IMG/VR virus record: IMGVR_UViG_3300044941_000045
Location: 1-25,770 of that record
Length of the DNA: 25,770 bases
Origin: a virus
Reading direction: 5' to 3' (one strand)
Shown here: one piece after another, positions 1 through 8,261 of the stretch
Position numbering within the stretch: position 1 is the stretch's first letter
Layout: the number at the start of each line of letters is the position of its first letter
Made by a program: the position numbers and the translations under genes
Notes under the pieces: model-generated
Database searches by the model: none
What the model was told of the DNA's origin: nothing
Seen by the model: the letters and a program-made list of their open reading frames with translations, nothing else

Positions 1-971
1 AAAAAGTATTTGGCACTTTTGTCTGTGAAGGCGGATCAACAATGGGGTATAAGCTTGCTGGATACGATCATCTTGGAGGCGTAGAAATTGACCTTCCTAT
101 TGCCGATGTCTATAAAGCCAATCATAATCCTAAAATATTTTATATAGAAGACATTCGAGAATTTAACAAAAGAACAGATTTACCAAAAGAATTATATAAT
201 CTTGATTTACTTGACGGCTCTCCTCCTTGCTCAAGTTTTTCGATGTCAGGCAATAGAGAAAAAGATTGGGGCAAAAAGAAAGTATTTAAAGAAGAACAAG
301 CCAAACAAATTTTGGACGATTTATTTTTTCATTATATAGAACTTGCAAAGAAATTACAGCCTAAAGTAGTTTTAGCTGAAAATGTAAAAGGGCTAATCCA
401 AGGCAATGCAAAAAGTTATGCCCACAAGATTAAAGCAGGTTTTGAGGATGCAGGTTACAAAGTGCAACTATTTTTATTAAATTCTGCTACTATGGGGGTT
501 CCACAAAAAAGAGAAAGGGTATTTTTTATTTGTCAAAGGGCGGATTTAGAGATGCCAGAATTGAATTTATTTTTTAATTATCATCCAATAAATTACGGAG
601 AGATTAGAATTCAAGGAGACGCTGATATGAGTTGGACAGTGTTAGATGAAAAAATGTGGCATAAGAAAAGAAAAGGAGACCGGAATTACGGTTATATATA
701 TAAAAGAGAAAAAGGCAAAGAAAGTAATTGGAATAGTAAGTTTATATATGATACTGACGTCTGTAACACGATAGCTTTCTCTGGAAAATTAATATCATTT
801 GAAGAACCAAAACGTTTATCAAAAACAGAATTAAAATTATGCGGTTCTTACCCTCTTGATTACAATTTCAAATCTGTAAATCCTAAATATCTAATAGGTA
901 TGTCTGTGCCTCCTGTTATGATGGCACAAATAGCACATCAAATATATTTGCAATGGTTACAAAAACTATGA
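1..971 (+). CDS. DNA (cytosine-5-)-methyltransferase, 5'-truncated by window edge
   Basis: Transfers a methyl group from S-adenosylmethionine to C5 of cytosine in DNA. The frame is open from base 3, before the first ATG at 42, and the residues there (FGTFVCEGGSTMGYKLAGYD) form the SAM-binding motif I of the family, so the true start lies upstream of the window and the ATG at 42 is internal. Other C5 motifs follow in order: SPPCSSF (motif IV, catalytic Cys), LAENVKG (motif VI, ENV), PQKRERVF (motif VIII, QxRxR), RLSKTELKLCGSYP (motif IX) and GMSVPPVMMAQIAHQI (motif X). The recognition region between VIII and IX is short and gives no clue to the target site. It sits directly upstream of the terminase genes and overlaps the next gene by an ATGA junction. 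Likely role by inference: protecting phage DNA from host restriction. No partner restriction enzyme is seen here. Confidence 0.95.
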   Translation, partial: KVFGTFVCEGGSTMGYKLAGYDHLGGVEIDLPIADVYKANHNPKIFYIEDIREFNKRTDLPKELYNLDLLDGSPPCSSFSMSGNREKDWGKKKVFKEEQAKQILDDLFFHYIELAKKLQPKVVLAENVKGLIQGNAKSYAHKIKAGFEDAGYKVQLFLLNSATMGVPQKRERVFFICQRADLEMPELNLFFNYHPINYGEIRIQGDADMSWTVLDEKMWHKKRKGDRNYGYIYKREKGKESNWNSKFIYDTDVCNTIAFSGKLISFEEPKRLSKTELKLCGSYPLDYNFKSVNPKYLIGMSVPPVMMAQIAHQIYLQWLQKL

Positions 972-1378
972 AAAAAAAACCTGATGAACAACCTGAAAAC
1001 ATCGTTATAGGCAGAAACGGGGGAAGGCTTAAAAGACTAAAAAAAGGCGATCCGTCTCCGAACCCCAATGGCAGACCCAAGGGATCACGGAATAGATCGA
1101 CAGTCGTAAGAGAGTTCCTTGACGCTGTTATTAAGTCAAAGAACCCCATCTCCGGGAAGGATGAGAATCTAACAGTCGAACAGCGGATGGCATTGTCTAT
1201 GATTGCACAGGTTATAACAAAGGGAAATGTTAACGCCTGGAACTCTATCAAGGACGACGCTTACGGGAAGCTGAAAGAATATGTCGATCATACCAGTGAT
1301 GGAGAGAAGATCCAACCGATTCTTAATGCCCCAGTTCGTCTGAGCTTCGATGAATGGGAGAAGAAATTCAATAAGTGA
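968..1378 (+). CDS. terS: Terminase small subunit-like DNA-binding protein
   Basis: Probable small terminase that recognises phage DNA for packaging with the large terminase. The 136-residue product is basic near the N terminus and carries GDPSPNPNGRPKGSRNRST, the 'GNPxGRPKGSRN' signature of DUF5681-type proteins often encoded next to phage large terminases. The rest looks helical. Start: ATG at 968 overlaps the methyltransferase stop as ATGA, the junction style used throughout this operon. An in-frame ATG at 953 would add five residues (MVTKT) and cannot be excluded, because neither start has a clear Shine-Dalgarno. Its stop overlaps the GTG of the large terminase. Function rests mainly on position plus the GRPKGS motif. 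Confidence 0.8.
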   Translation: MKKKPDEQPENIVIGRNGGRLKRLKKGDPSPNPNGRPKGSRNRSTVVREFLDAVIKSKNPISGKDENLTVEQRMALSMIAQVITKGNVNAWNSIKDDAYGKLKEYVDHTSDGEKIQPILNAPVRLSFDEWEKKFNK

Positions 1379-2649
1379 TCGACTTAACCAAGAAGCAGGC
1401 GATACTTATCGCATGTCCCGCCAATGAGATTTTGTTTGGTGGGTCGAGAGGTGGAGGGAAAACTTCCGGTCTGATACTTGATTACATAAATGATTTTGAG
1501 ATTCTAAGGGGGAATTCCAGAGGACTTTTTCTTCGCAAAACATATAAAGAGCTCGAAGGATGCTATGATACCTTCAATCAGTTTTTGAAGCCGTTGAAAT
1601 TTGCATTTAATGGCTCAAAGAATGCTTATATTCATCCAAGCGGGGCAACACTTAAACTTGGTTATCTCTCGAATGAGGCTGATGCTGACAACTATCAAGG
1701 TCACCAATACAGCTGGTTAGGTCTGGACGAAGTTGGAAACTATAAGAATTTTAAAGGGATTGATAAACTCAAATCTGTTTTGCGGGGTTTTTCGGTTCCA
1801 CCGAGACTTGTAATGTCCGCTAACCCAGGAGGATCTGCACACGAATTGATCAAAGCAAGGTTTAATACCTCGAAGCCGAATGTAATTCAAAAAGATGAGG
1901 AAGGCTGGACAAGAGTATACATACCATCCCAGTTTGAAGATAATTTTTATCTTGTGGAGAAAGACCCGGATTATCTTAGAAGAGCGACGGAAAATCTGCC
2001 TGAGTATTTAAAACGTGCTTGGCGATATGGGGACTGGGACATATCACCGGAGGCTGGTATGTTTTTTTCCAGAGAAGATTTCGAAGGGAAAATTGTAGAA
2101 TCAAATAGACTCCCCGGCATTGTTAAAGTATGCCGTGCTTGGGACCGTGCAGCTTCTGAACCTTCACCTCAATACCCAGATCCGGATTACACTGCTGGTG
2201 TAAAAATTGCAAAAGGAGCAGACGGCAACTTCTACGTCTTGGATGTTAAACGTAGAAGACAAAGATCTGCCTCAATTCGGTCGCTGATACATGCCACGGC
2301 TCAGGCTGATGGCAAAGGAACTTCCATCGTCTTATTTCAAGATCCAGGACAGGCGGGAAAAGGAGAAGCGGACGACATGAAAAAGCTTCTCGCAGGGCAT
2401 AGGCTATTGGTCGAGAAGGAATCCGGCGCAAAACATATTCGCTGGATGAGCTTTTCTTCTGCTGTCCAAAACGGAATTGTTTATCTCGTCAAAGGCGACT
2501 GGAACGAAGAGTTTGTCGATGAGCTCGTGAGCTTGACTGACAATCCAAGCGATTATGGACACGATGACCAGGCGGACGCTGCAAGTGCAGCTTTCAACGA
2601 ATTAACAAGAGGATTTGACGAAGATGTCGGAATATTGGATAAATTCTGA
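1375..2649 (+). CDS. terL: Terminase large subunit
   Basis: ATP-driven DNA packaging motor and genome-cutting nuclease acting at the portal. The 424-residue product has a classic Walker A at residues 22-30 (GGSRGGGKT), Walker B with catalytic acid near 114-121 (WLGLDEVG), and a C-terminal RNase H-like nuclease: first Asp in AWDRA (about residue 257), second acidic cluster in FQDPGQ, third in DDQADA near residue 400. This domain order is that of the Terminase_6 N and C families. The start is GTG at 1375, overlapping the terS stop (GTGA); the ATPase motif then lies at the normal distance from the N terminus. It is followed by the only sizeable gap (70 bases) in the structural operon. Confidence 0.95.
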   Translation: MIDLTKKQAILIACPANEILFGGSRGGGKTSGLILDYINDFEILRGNSRGLFLRKTYKELEGCYDTFNQFLKPLKFAFNGSKNAYIHPSGATLKLGYLSNEADADNYQGHQYSWLGLDEVGNYKNFKGIDKLKSVLRGFSVPPRLVMSANPGGSAHELIKARFNTSKPNVIQKDEEGWTRVYIPSQFEDNFYLVEKDPDYLRRATENLPEYLKRAWRYGDWDISPEAGMFFSREDFEGKIVESNRLPGIVKVCRAWDRAASEPSPQYPDPDYTAGVKIAKGADGNFYVLDVKRRRQRSASIRSLIHATAQADGKGTSIVLFQDPGQAGKGEADDMKKLLAGHRLLVEKESGAKHIRWMSFSSAVQNGIVYLVKGDWNEEFVDELVSLTDNPSDYGHDDQADAASAAFNELTRGFDEDVGILDKF

Positions 2650-2719
2650 CAAAATAGCAGGATTTTCCAAAAAAAACTTGACAGCTTTTAAATTTAAAAC
2701 GAAAGTATGACATATTGGC
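2650..2719 (+). promoter_or_regulatory. Gap before portal gene with a TTGACA box (weak promoter candidate)
   Basis: This is the only gap longer than 10 bases between structural genes. It contains a perfect -35 hexamer TTGACA at 2678-2683 in AT-rich sequence, but no good -10 follows at 16-18 bases (GAAAGT lies at 17); TATGAC is about 22 bases away. No terminator hairpin is visible. It may be a weak or factor-dependent late promoter, or chance. The portal ATG at 2720 has no clear Shine-Dalgarno. Confidence 0.25.
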
Positions 2720-4000
2720 ATGATTAAAGGGCTTTTTCAATTCTTCCGGTTTCCCGCGTCTCCTTTTTCTTCGTTTGAAGTTGAGAAAGAGGACAAAACA
2801 ATACGTGGAGAATATGAAAGATTAACTAAAAATATACGACGCAAATATTTCCTCCTAGAATCTAAGGGCAGTCTCATCACGAGACTGCTTATCGACTATC
2901 GAGCTTCAATAATTGCAGGCGGCGAAATTTCCATCTCCGGTCAGGAATCGACCGTAGAAGCTTTGAAGACATGGATCGAGGAAGAAAATTTAGAGAAGAA
3001 GCTTATCGAATATACTCAGTTAGCAGAGAGAGAAGGCAGGATTGCAATAGTATTGTACAAGAAGCCAAACGGCTTTGGACTTCGTGCTCTACCTTGGCAC
3101 CAGTACAAATATAAACTTATCTATGATGAGTTTGAGACAGTGATTGGCATACGATATGATTCTTCTGATGGAGAAGTAGAGATTCGCAAGCCTTATCTGA
3201 TCTATATGCAATATGCTGGGCAGGAAGAATATTCTGACGAGACTATCGCACCACCTAAGATAGCTTATTGTCTCAACGATATTGAAGAGATAGATGAAGA
3301 GTTAAAAAGATGGTCAAATATAAACCATTTCTTTGCTGACCCTACTCCCCATTTTGACACAGATGAAGACGGATTTTTTTCTAAGTTGAAACGATTGTTA
3401 TCCGGTAAAGCAGAAGAAGCATCTCCACAAGGCTCCAGCGTAGAATCAGAAAAGAGATCAAGAAGATGGAAAATTGGAGAAGGTCTTGTGACGTATCGAA
3501 CCAAGCTTGAGTACGTTCAGGCAGATATGCGAGGGGTTGAATCATTGGATCGTCATATACAAGTAAGAGCACAGAGAATATCAAGTCTTACCGGGTTCCC
3601 TATTTTCTTGTTATATCCTGAACTTATGAGTAATCGTGCGACAAGTAAAGAGATTGCATCAGAGTCAAATAATGCGATGATCATCGAACGAAGGAAGCAT
3701 GAAGAATTGTGGACTGAAATATTTAAGTCCTATTGCGTAGCATCTAATATTCTAACAGGCACTGCTTATAACCCGATCGGACTTTATGCTGTTCTCCCGA
3801 ATGCAACGCCGACGCAGGTTCAGTTGTTAGTTGATACTTATCTACCGCTATTCCAGAATAAGGTTGTAACAAAACGGACGTTCCAGGAGATGCTCCCCGG
3901 AATTGATCCGGGTATAGAGGCCGAGAACGCAAGAGAAGAGACAGATACAGAGTTCAGCGGCTTATCTAATGCATTATTAAACATGGGGGTGGGGCAGTGA
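2720..4000 (+). CDS. Portal protein
   Basis: Forms the dodecameric ring at the capsid vertex through which DNA is packaged and to which neck and tail attach. The 426-residue product sits immediately after the large terminase and has the length and look of DUF1073/SPP1-like portals: an N-terminal alpha/beta part with LLIDYRASIIAGG near residue 60, and a long helical stem/crown region around YVQADMRGVESLDRHIQVRA followed by ISSLTGFPIFLLYPEL, a segment typical of portals. A charged, low-complexity loop (residues about 200-245) interrupts the middle. It ends with GTGA overlap to the next gene. Recognition comes from context plus characteristic segments; there is no catalytic signature to confirm it. 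Confidence 0.8.
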   Translation: MIKGLFQFFRFPASPFSSFEVEKEDKTIRGEYERLTKNIRRKYFLLESKGSLITRLLIDYRASIIAGGEISISGQESTVEALKTWIEEENLEKKLIEYTQLAEREGRIAIVLYKKPNGFGLRALPWHQYKYKLIYDEFETVIGIRYDSSDGEVEIRKPYLIYMQYAGQEEYSDETIAPPKIAYCLNDIEEIDEELKRWSNINHFFADPTPHFDTDEDGFFSKLKRLLSGKAEEASPQGSSVESEKRSRRWKIGEGLVTYRTKLEYVQADMRGVESLDRHIQVRAQRISSLTGFPIFLLYPELMSNRATSKEIASESNNAMIIERRKHEELWTEIFKSYCVASNILTGTAYNPIGLYAVLPNATPTQVQLLVDTYLPLFQNKVVTKRTFQEMLPGIDPGIEAENAREETDTEFSGLSNALLNMGVGQ

Positions 4001-5091
4001 TCGTCAACGGTTATATACAATCAAATTTTGATTGGAAAAGCATCGTCGATCCTAAGCTAGTCGGCGGTAAATTTGTCAAAGTTTATCTGTTGGCGAAAGA
4101 GGGTATATCGAGACCGAAGCTTCTGGGCTTGACTTCTAAGCCTCTGGAATGGACGAGAGAAGCTGTCGAGTCTTTGGCTTCGCAAGTGAAGACAGGAATA
4201 CAAGCATTTTTTGGGCATGGGAAGACCAATGAGCACACTGGAAGAACACCTGTAGGAGAGTTAGTTGGATCAACTTTAAAAGAGATAGGCGGTAAACTTC
4301 ATCACTATGTAGCCGTCGCAAGCGACAAGCCAAACAATTACGATGTAATCTCAATGGAAGCTTCAATTGAGTTTGAAGATCACAAAGACAAAGGGATCGT
4401 TAGCCGAGCCTTGGAGCTCACAGGTCTTGCCCTCGGCATCAAAGGTAAAGATATACCCGGAGTTGAAGGTGCCGAAATGGTAGCACAGATGCAATTTTTT
4501 GAGCCTGATAAGAGCTCGGAAGATAATAACCGAAAGGATAGAACTATGACATTAGAAGAAGTTAAGCGACTTGTAAAAGAGAATGGATGGGGAGTGACTG
4601 CAATCTTTCCGACTAACCAAGTGATTGGTAAGATTAAGGTCGAGAACGGTCAGATCACATATGATGGAGAAGGGACAGACCCTGCAATCTCAAAAGTCAT
4701 TGGGAAGTATGTATTGGATCAAATCAATCCGGTATTGTCCGACCAAAAAACAAAGATCGAAGAGTACGAACCAAAAGTCAAGGAGTATGTTCAGCTCAAA
4801 ACTGAGACAGAGAAGACGAAGGCAAAGAATCAAGTCGATCAAATTGTGAAAGACCGGTCTCTTACCGAGTCGCATAAAAAATATTTAGACTCGATTATTG
4901 ATGAATACGATCCAAACTCACACAAGTTTGACGAATTTGTAGAATCAAAGCTTGGAGTATACAAAAAACTAGTCGATTCCGGTTTAATACTTACAGGCGA
5001 AGGCGGAGAGAAGCCGCCTAAGCCGGGTGAGGATAAAGAATCAAATGGAGACTGGGAAAAAGAATTGGAGGAGATAGAAAATGGCAAATAA
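3997..5091 (+). CDS. Head maturation protease fused to scaffold domain
   Basis: A 364-residue two-part protein. Residues about 1-170 resemble phage prohead proteases of the gp175/core-protease type (GHGKTNEHTGRTPVGELVG, then YDVISMEASIEFED and a self-contained C-terminal strand region). Residues 184-364 are charged, helical and coiled-coil-like with an acidic Lys/Glu-rich tail, as in scaffolds. The start is GTG at 3997 overlapping the portal stop. Family knowledge: scaffold guides shell assembly and protease removes it. The catalytic residues cannot be assigned with certainty by eye (a Ser in ISMEAS and His in FGHG are candidates). An internal ATG at 4546 with its own Shine-Dalgarno probably gives a separate scaffold (see next entry). 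The 3' end overlaps the next small ORF by 11 bases. Confidence 0.7.
   Translation: MIVNGYIQSNFDWKSIVDPKLVGGKFVKVYLLAKEGISRPKLLGLTSKPLEWTREAVESLASQVKTGIQAFFGHGKTNEHTGRTPVGELVGSTLKEIGGKLHHYVAVASDKPNNYDVISMEASIEFEDHKDKGIVSRALELTGLALGIKGKDIPGVEGAEMVAQMQFFEPDKSSEDNNRKDRTMTLEEVKRLVKENGWGVTAIFPTNQVIGKIKVENGQITYDGEGTDPAISKVIGKYVLDQINPVLSDQKTKIEEYEPKVKEYVQLKTETEKTKAKNQVDQIVKDRSLTESHKKYLDSIIDEYDPNSHKFDEFVESKLGVYKKLVDSGLILTGEGGEKPPKPGEDKESNGDWEKELEEIENGK
4546..5091 (+). CDS. Nested in-frame scaffold protein (internal start)
   Basis: An in-frame ATG at 4546 is preceded by AAAGGA at 4533-4538, seven bases upstream, a usable Shine-Dalgarno in the middle of the coding region. Initiation here would yield a 181-residue protein (MTLEEVKRLVKENGWG...) that is exactly the helical, charged C-terminal half of the protease-scaffold protein. 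This copies the lambda C/Nu3 arrangement, in which scaffold is made alone in excess from an internal start. It is an inference from domain boundary plus ribosome-binding site; proteomics is needed to prove it. Confidence 0.5.
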   Translation: MTLEEVKRLVKENGWGVTAIFPTNQVIGKIKVENGQITYDGEGTDPAISKVIGKYVLDQINPVLSDQKTKIEEYEPKVKEYVQLKTETEKTKAKNQVDQIVKDRSLTESHKKYLDSIIDEYDPNSHKFDEFVESKLGVYKKLVDSGLILTGEGGEKPPKPGEDKESNGDWEKELEEIENGK

Positions 5092-5239
5092 AGCAAAAGA
5101 AGACGAAATTATATCCGAGGAAAATCCATCGGAAAATATTAAATCACCAGAAGAACCAAAGGTATCTAAAGAGGGAGTTATTCATTCCCTATCTGGTGTC
5201 GAGAAACGAAACAAGAATTATGCGATTCACTCGCTATAG
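5081..5239 (+). CDS. Small acidic hypothetical protein (52 aa)
   Basis: Starts at ATG 5081, preceded by GGAGGA at 5067-5072, and stops at TAG 5237-5239; it overlaps the scaffold gene by 11 bases and ends 9 bases before the decoration gene. The product is hydrophilic: a Lys/Glu-rich first 30 residues (MANKAKEDEIISEENPSENI) and a C-terminal part ending NKNYAIHSL. There is no membrane segment or known motif. The strong ribosome-binding site and snug fit between head genes support expression. Small head proteins or internal tethers occupy this place in some phages, but function here is unknown. Confidence 0.6.
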   Translation: MANKAKEDEIISEENPSENIKSPEEPKVSKEGVIHSLSGVEKRNKNYAIHSL

Positions 5240-5248
5240 GAGAGAAAA

Positions 5249-5611
5249 ATGGCTTACAGATTATCATCTGAGCATTCGACAACCAAGGAGATGATTGTTC
5301 CTCTTTCAGCAGATAAAGCTGCCGGCTTAGCTGAAGTAGTTGCAAGCAAACTTGGTTTTTATCAAAACGGAGGGTCTGACGGACAGACCGTATCCTTTAT
5401 ATACGGAGCCAAACGCATCACAGTCGACGCAGATGGGTCATTGACTTATGCGGCAGGCGATGCTGTATATGATGCAGGCACTCCAACCGGGACGGTCAAT
5501 AAGACCGGAGGCACCGGGAGACGGCTTGTTGGATATGCGTTAAGATCTTATCCGGCTAACACGAACAAGATCGAAGTTGAAGATTTCGACGGAACAAGGG
5601 CGGTGTTGTAA
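5249..5611 (+). CDS. Capsid decoration protein (DUF2190-like)
   Basis: A 120-residue small beta-rich protein immediately upstream of the major capsid gene. Features seen: Ala/Gly-rich middle (DADGSLTYAAGDAVYDAG), then GRRLVGYALRSYPANTNKIEVEDFDG, which matches the pattern of DUF2190-type capsid proteins: a small barrel with the 'GxAl..a.a.g..v.v.l' ending. Members sit next to the major capsid gene and decorate or stabilise the shell. The start at ATG 5249 has AGGAGA at 5238-5243. Its stop is at 5609-5611 and the capsid gene begins 2 bases later, implying translational coupling. Confidence 0.65.
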   Translation: MAYRLSSEHSTTKEMIVPLSADKAAGLAEVVASKLGFYQNGGSDGQTVSFIYGAKRITVDADGSLTYAAGDAVYDAGTPTGTVNKTGGTGRRLVGYALRSYPANTNKIEVEDFDGTRAVL

Positions 5612-5612
5612 A

Positions 5613-6662
5613 ATGAACCAAAATCACTTAATGATTTTTCATCCAAACTTCCAGGGTGCGTTAGGCGATCTTGCGAAGAATGGACTCGGGACAGAAAAAG
5701 GGCAAAGAGCCAGAAAGTACATGCAAACTGCTGTTCAAGCATTCTTGGAAGGTGTTTCCAAGTTAGGCGTTGACAAGAAGGTTGCTGACTTGCAGGCTTT
5801 TACCTCTTCAGCTGACATTCCTGATCCACAGTTTGCATTTGACTCTTTCGTTAAAGTCTCAAATTGGGACAATAGATACGAGAACGCATTCAAGGTTCGA
5901 ACCTTTGACAACAATAAGGGCACGTTCTCTATTGTTACTATTAGTAATGGTGGATTTGTGTTCGATCAATTGCCACAAGGAGGAACTGTTACAGTTAGAC
6001 GATTCGATGGAAATTCTATCGACGTTAGGGCTGTGACATACGCTGATGCAGTTGGATGGTATTGGGAAATGGTAGAGGACAGAATGTTCTCCGAGATGGT
6101 TGATATGCTTGGGACAATGGCTCAACAATTCTTCGCATCTAAGTCCAAGAACCATTACAGGTTGTTAACTGATGCATCATTTGATACTTCCAATGGCAAC
6201 GCATCTGTTGCTTGGCAAGGAGTGGGCAGTGATCCATTGCTTACGAGAGACAGACTCACATTGTCAAAGATGGTCAATGATGTGGCATTAGCTGTCAAGG
6301 ACTCTGGATACGGAGATGTTGCTGTTGCTCAATACGATTTGTATTGTCAACCGTTGCTTGCCCAAAGAATTGCAGATGCTTTAAATCCACAGTTAGGTGG
6401 AGCAAACGGGATCGGTAACATTCCAGCGTTTAATATTCGTATCAACCCAACTTACAATCTCAATCGAAGCTCTGGGTCCGTTCTTGCAACAGATGCTATT
6501 TTGGTTCTTTCAGGTAACAAGATCCAGAGAGGAGATAAAGTAAGTTTGACTTCTTATCAAACTACTGATAACTTGTCGGCTTCTGAGATTGTTGTTGGTC
6601 GTGCGAGATACGGAGCGGCTGTGGCTGATCCTAAGCAAACTATCAAAGGGGCGTTCGCATAA
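5613..6662 (+). CDS. Major capsid protein
   Basis: Main shell subunit, 349 residues, probably HK97 fold. Supporting sequence: position after protease-scaffold and decoration genes; length; residues 60-110 (FVKVSNWDNRYENAFKVRTF) like the N-arm and E-loop strands; and a C-terminal half (AQYDLYCQPLLAQRIADALN, then GSVLATDAILVLSGNKIQRG) reading like the P- and A-domains. I chose ATG 5613 (MNQNHLMIFHPNFQ) because it begins right after the decoration stop; the open frame also extends upstream to 5577 inside that gene, which is unlikely to be used. The codon choice is smoother than in its neighbours, as expected for the most abundant protein. No cleavage site can be assigned. Confidence 0.85.
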   Translation: MNQNHLMIFHPNFQGALGDLAKNGLGTEKGQRARKYMQTAVQAFLEGVSKLGVDKKVADLQAFTSSADIPDPQFAFDSFVKVSNWDNRYENAFKVRTFDNNKGTFSIVTISNGGFVFDQLPQGGTVTVRRFDGNSIDVRAVTYADAVGWYWEMVEDRMFSEMVDMLGTMAQQFFASKSKNHYRLLTDASFDTSNGNASVAWQGVGSDPLLTRDRLTLSKMVNDVALAVKDSGYGDVAVAQYDLYCQPLLAQRIADALNPQLGGANGIGNIPAFNIRINPTYNLNRSSGSVLATDAILVLSGNKIQRGDKVSLTSYQTTDNLSASEIVVGRARYGAAVADPKQTIKGAFA

Positions 6663-6663
6663 C

Positions 6664-7269
6664 ATGATCATAAGCCTTCAAGAAGCAATAAATATTCTAA
6701 ATAACGAATTGGGATGTGATCCATTTACGGAAACTGGTGCCGTGAATGGGTCTGGTACATTCTCAACCGTGGGGATATCATCCACTCTTGAAGGCGATGG
6801 AACAGGTGATCTCACAGATTTCCTGGAAATCAATGATCTGTTAGTGATCGATCAAGTCAGCTATCGAATAACTTCAGTGAGTACTGGGGAGTTAGAGATA
6901 GCTGGCGAAATCGAGTTAACTGAAGCAAAATGGCAATATGTTAAAGTAGAGGATTCTGTCCAGTTTTTAAAAGATCAAAAAAGAAGACAACAATCCTTAA
7001 ATGTATCAACAAGAATAATCGAATCTAATACTTGTGAGACCGATCCTATTCCAGAGTCTAAGAAGCTCGCAACAGCTTTGCTTGCTTGCAGATACTATGA
7101 AGGATATTCATCCGATGTAAATAATTCGAATATTTTGTCGGAAAAGATAGGAGATATTTCCACTTCGTATGACAGGAGTAAATTGGTTGAACCGATCCCA
7201 AAAGATATCATAGATATATTAGGCGACTGTTATATTGGGGGGGCTCAACCGAGCTTTTTTACAAAATGA
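6664..7269 (+). CDS. Head-tail connector (adaptor) protein
   Basis: A 201-residue protein directly after the major capsid gene. The N terminus (SLQEAINILNNELGCDPF) resembles the first helix of DnaT-like/gp6-type connectors; a beta insertion follows (residues 20-90, rich in Gly/Thr/Ser), then a helical C-terminal part (KKLATALLACRYYEGYSS). Such adaptors bind beneath the portal and receive the head-closure protein. Start: ATG 6664, one base after the capsid stop; a longer frame begins at 6589 inside the capsid gene and is rejected. It overlaps the next gene by four bases (ATGA). Function is inferred from position and general form. Confidence 0.6.
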   Translation: MIISLQEAINILNNELGCDPFTETGAVNGSGTFSTVGISSTLEGDGTGDLTDFLEINDLLVIDQVSYRITSVSTGELEIAGEIELTEAKWQYVKVEDSVQFLKDQKRRQQSLNVSTRIIESNTCETDPIPESKKLATALLACRYYEGYSSDVNNSNILSEKIGDISTSYDRSKLVEPIPKDIIDILGDCYIGGAQPSFFTK

Positions 7270-8261
7270 CAGGGATTCAGGCGTCAAAAATACTCAGAGA
7301 ACTAACGAAGAACGATCTAAGACTTCTTAGGTCTCTTATACAAGATTCAGCGAAAAATTATAATTACTCTGCAAAGAGAGAGTCGGAAATAATAGCGTTG
7401 TTGAATAAAATATTGCAAGACCAAGCAAGAATACTGTCTCAGCTGATATTACAAGCTCACAGAGATTCTTATTTGGCAGTATTTAAAAAGTTAGGTGTTC
7501 CTGTTATCCCGATCCAAAGATCAGTAGTGGAAACATTGGCAAGAGATACAATCAGAGATTATACGAAAGCAATTGAATCGTCAGAGAATTATATACGAAA
7601 TATTTTTAAGTTATCAAAACAAGACATATTGAGAGAAAATCAAATATCAGAAACAGTTTTAGACCAGCTGATGAACCAAGGAGATTTCCGAACGTCTGCT
7701 AAAGAATTAAATTTGAAGTTTTTGGAGAAGGGATCTACAGATCTTACTAAGATTAGGAGACTGAATCCATCGGAGATAAGAGAGAGAATATCAAGAGCTA
7801 GACGAGCGCTTGCGGAAGGAAAAGGAATTCCTAAGTATATACAAGCTAATACATTGCAAGCCGCACAAGTAAGATTGGCGGAGGGCAAGTTTATCACGAT
7901 TGTAAATAAGAATGGTGATCCCATGACCTTCTCTCTTGAATATTATTCAGAGTTAGTGGCAAGAACAAGAGTAGCAGATGCACAGACTCAAGGAACTATA
8001 GATGCAGGGAATGAGTTAGGCGTTGAATTGTACTATGTGACAGATCACAACACGGATACTGCTATATGCGAGCAGTTCGAAGGTCGTTATTTGTCACCTG
8101 ATGACAGATTGGTGGGGAAAATATTCGAAGGAAAACCAATACTGAAATTAAACGCAGAATCTAAGCCAATATATCATCCGAATTGCAAGCACAGGTTACT
8201 TGCATATCCATTGACAGATTTTGAGATTGAGCAAATACTAGGTGAAAGAAATGCTGCTTAG
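7266..8261 (+). CDS. Minor head protein (SPP1 gp7/Mu F, Phage_min_cap2-like)
   Basis: A 331-residue minor capsid protein thought to bind the portal and help DNA entry. The N-terminal two thirds are helical. The C-terminal domain shows the conserved pattern of the family: YYSELVARTRVADAQTQGTI, then YVTDHNTDTAICEQFEGRYL and the terminal HPNCKHRLLAYPL, where His/Cys/His residues are near-invariant in SPP1 gp7/Mu F-type proteins. Head morphogenesis proteins of this kind usually lie between portal and scaffold; here the gene follows the connector, an unusual place. ATGA overlap upstream; 11-base overlap with the next gene. Confidence 0.8.
   Translation: MTGIQASKILRELTKNDLRLLRSLIQDSAKNYNYSAKRESEIIALLNKILQDQARILSQLILQAHRDSYLAVFKKLGVPVIPIQRSVVETLARDTIRDYTKAIESSENYIRNIFKLSKQDILRENQISETVLDQLMNQGDFRTSAKELNLKFLEKGSTDLTKIRRLNPSEIRERISRARRALAEGKGIPKYIQANTLQAAQVRLAEGKFITIVNKNGDPMTFSLEYYSELVARTRVADAQTQGTIDAGNELGVELYYVTDHNTDTAICEQFEGRYLSPDDRLVGKIFEGKPILKLNAESKPIYHPNCKHRLLAYPLTDFEIEQILGERNAA

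Noticed and set aside
916-1251. 111-codon - strand frame across the methyltransferase/terminase junction
   Set aside because: Shadow of the coding strand, low-complexity Phe/Pro/Ser translation, no start signal.
8098-8104. CTGATGA, hammerhead box 1 lookalike inside the minor head gene
   Set aside because: No flanking stem, no GAAA box at proper distance and no cleavage triplet with closing helix; also at 7678-7684 and 10613-10619 for the same reason. Only 23216 has the full set.
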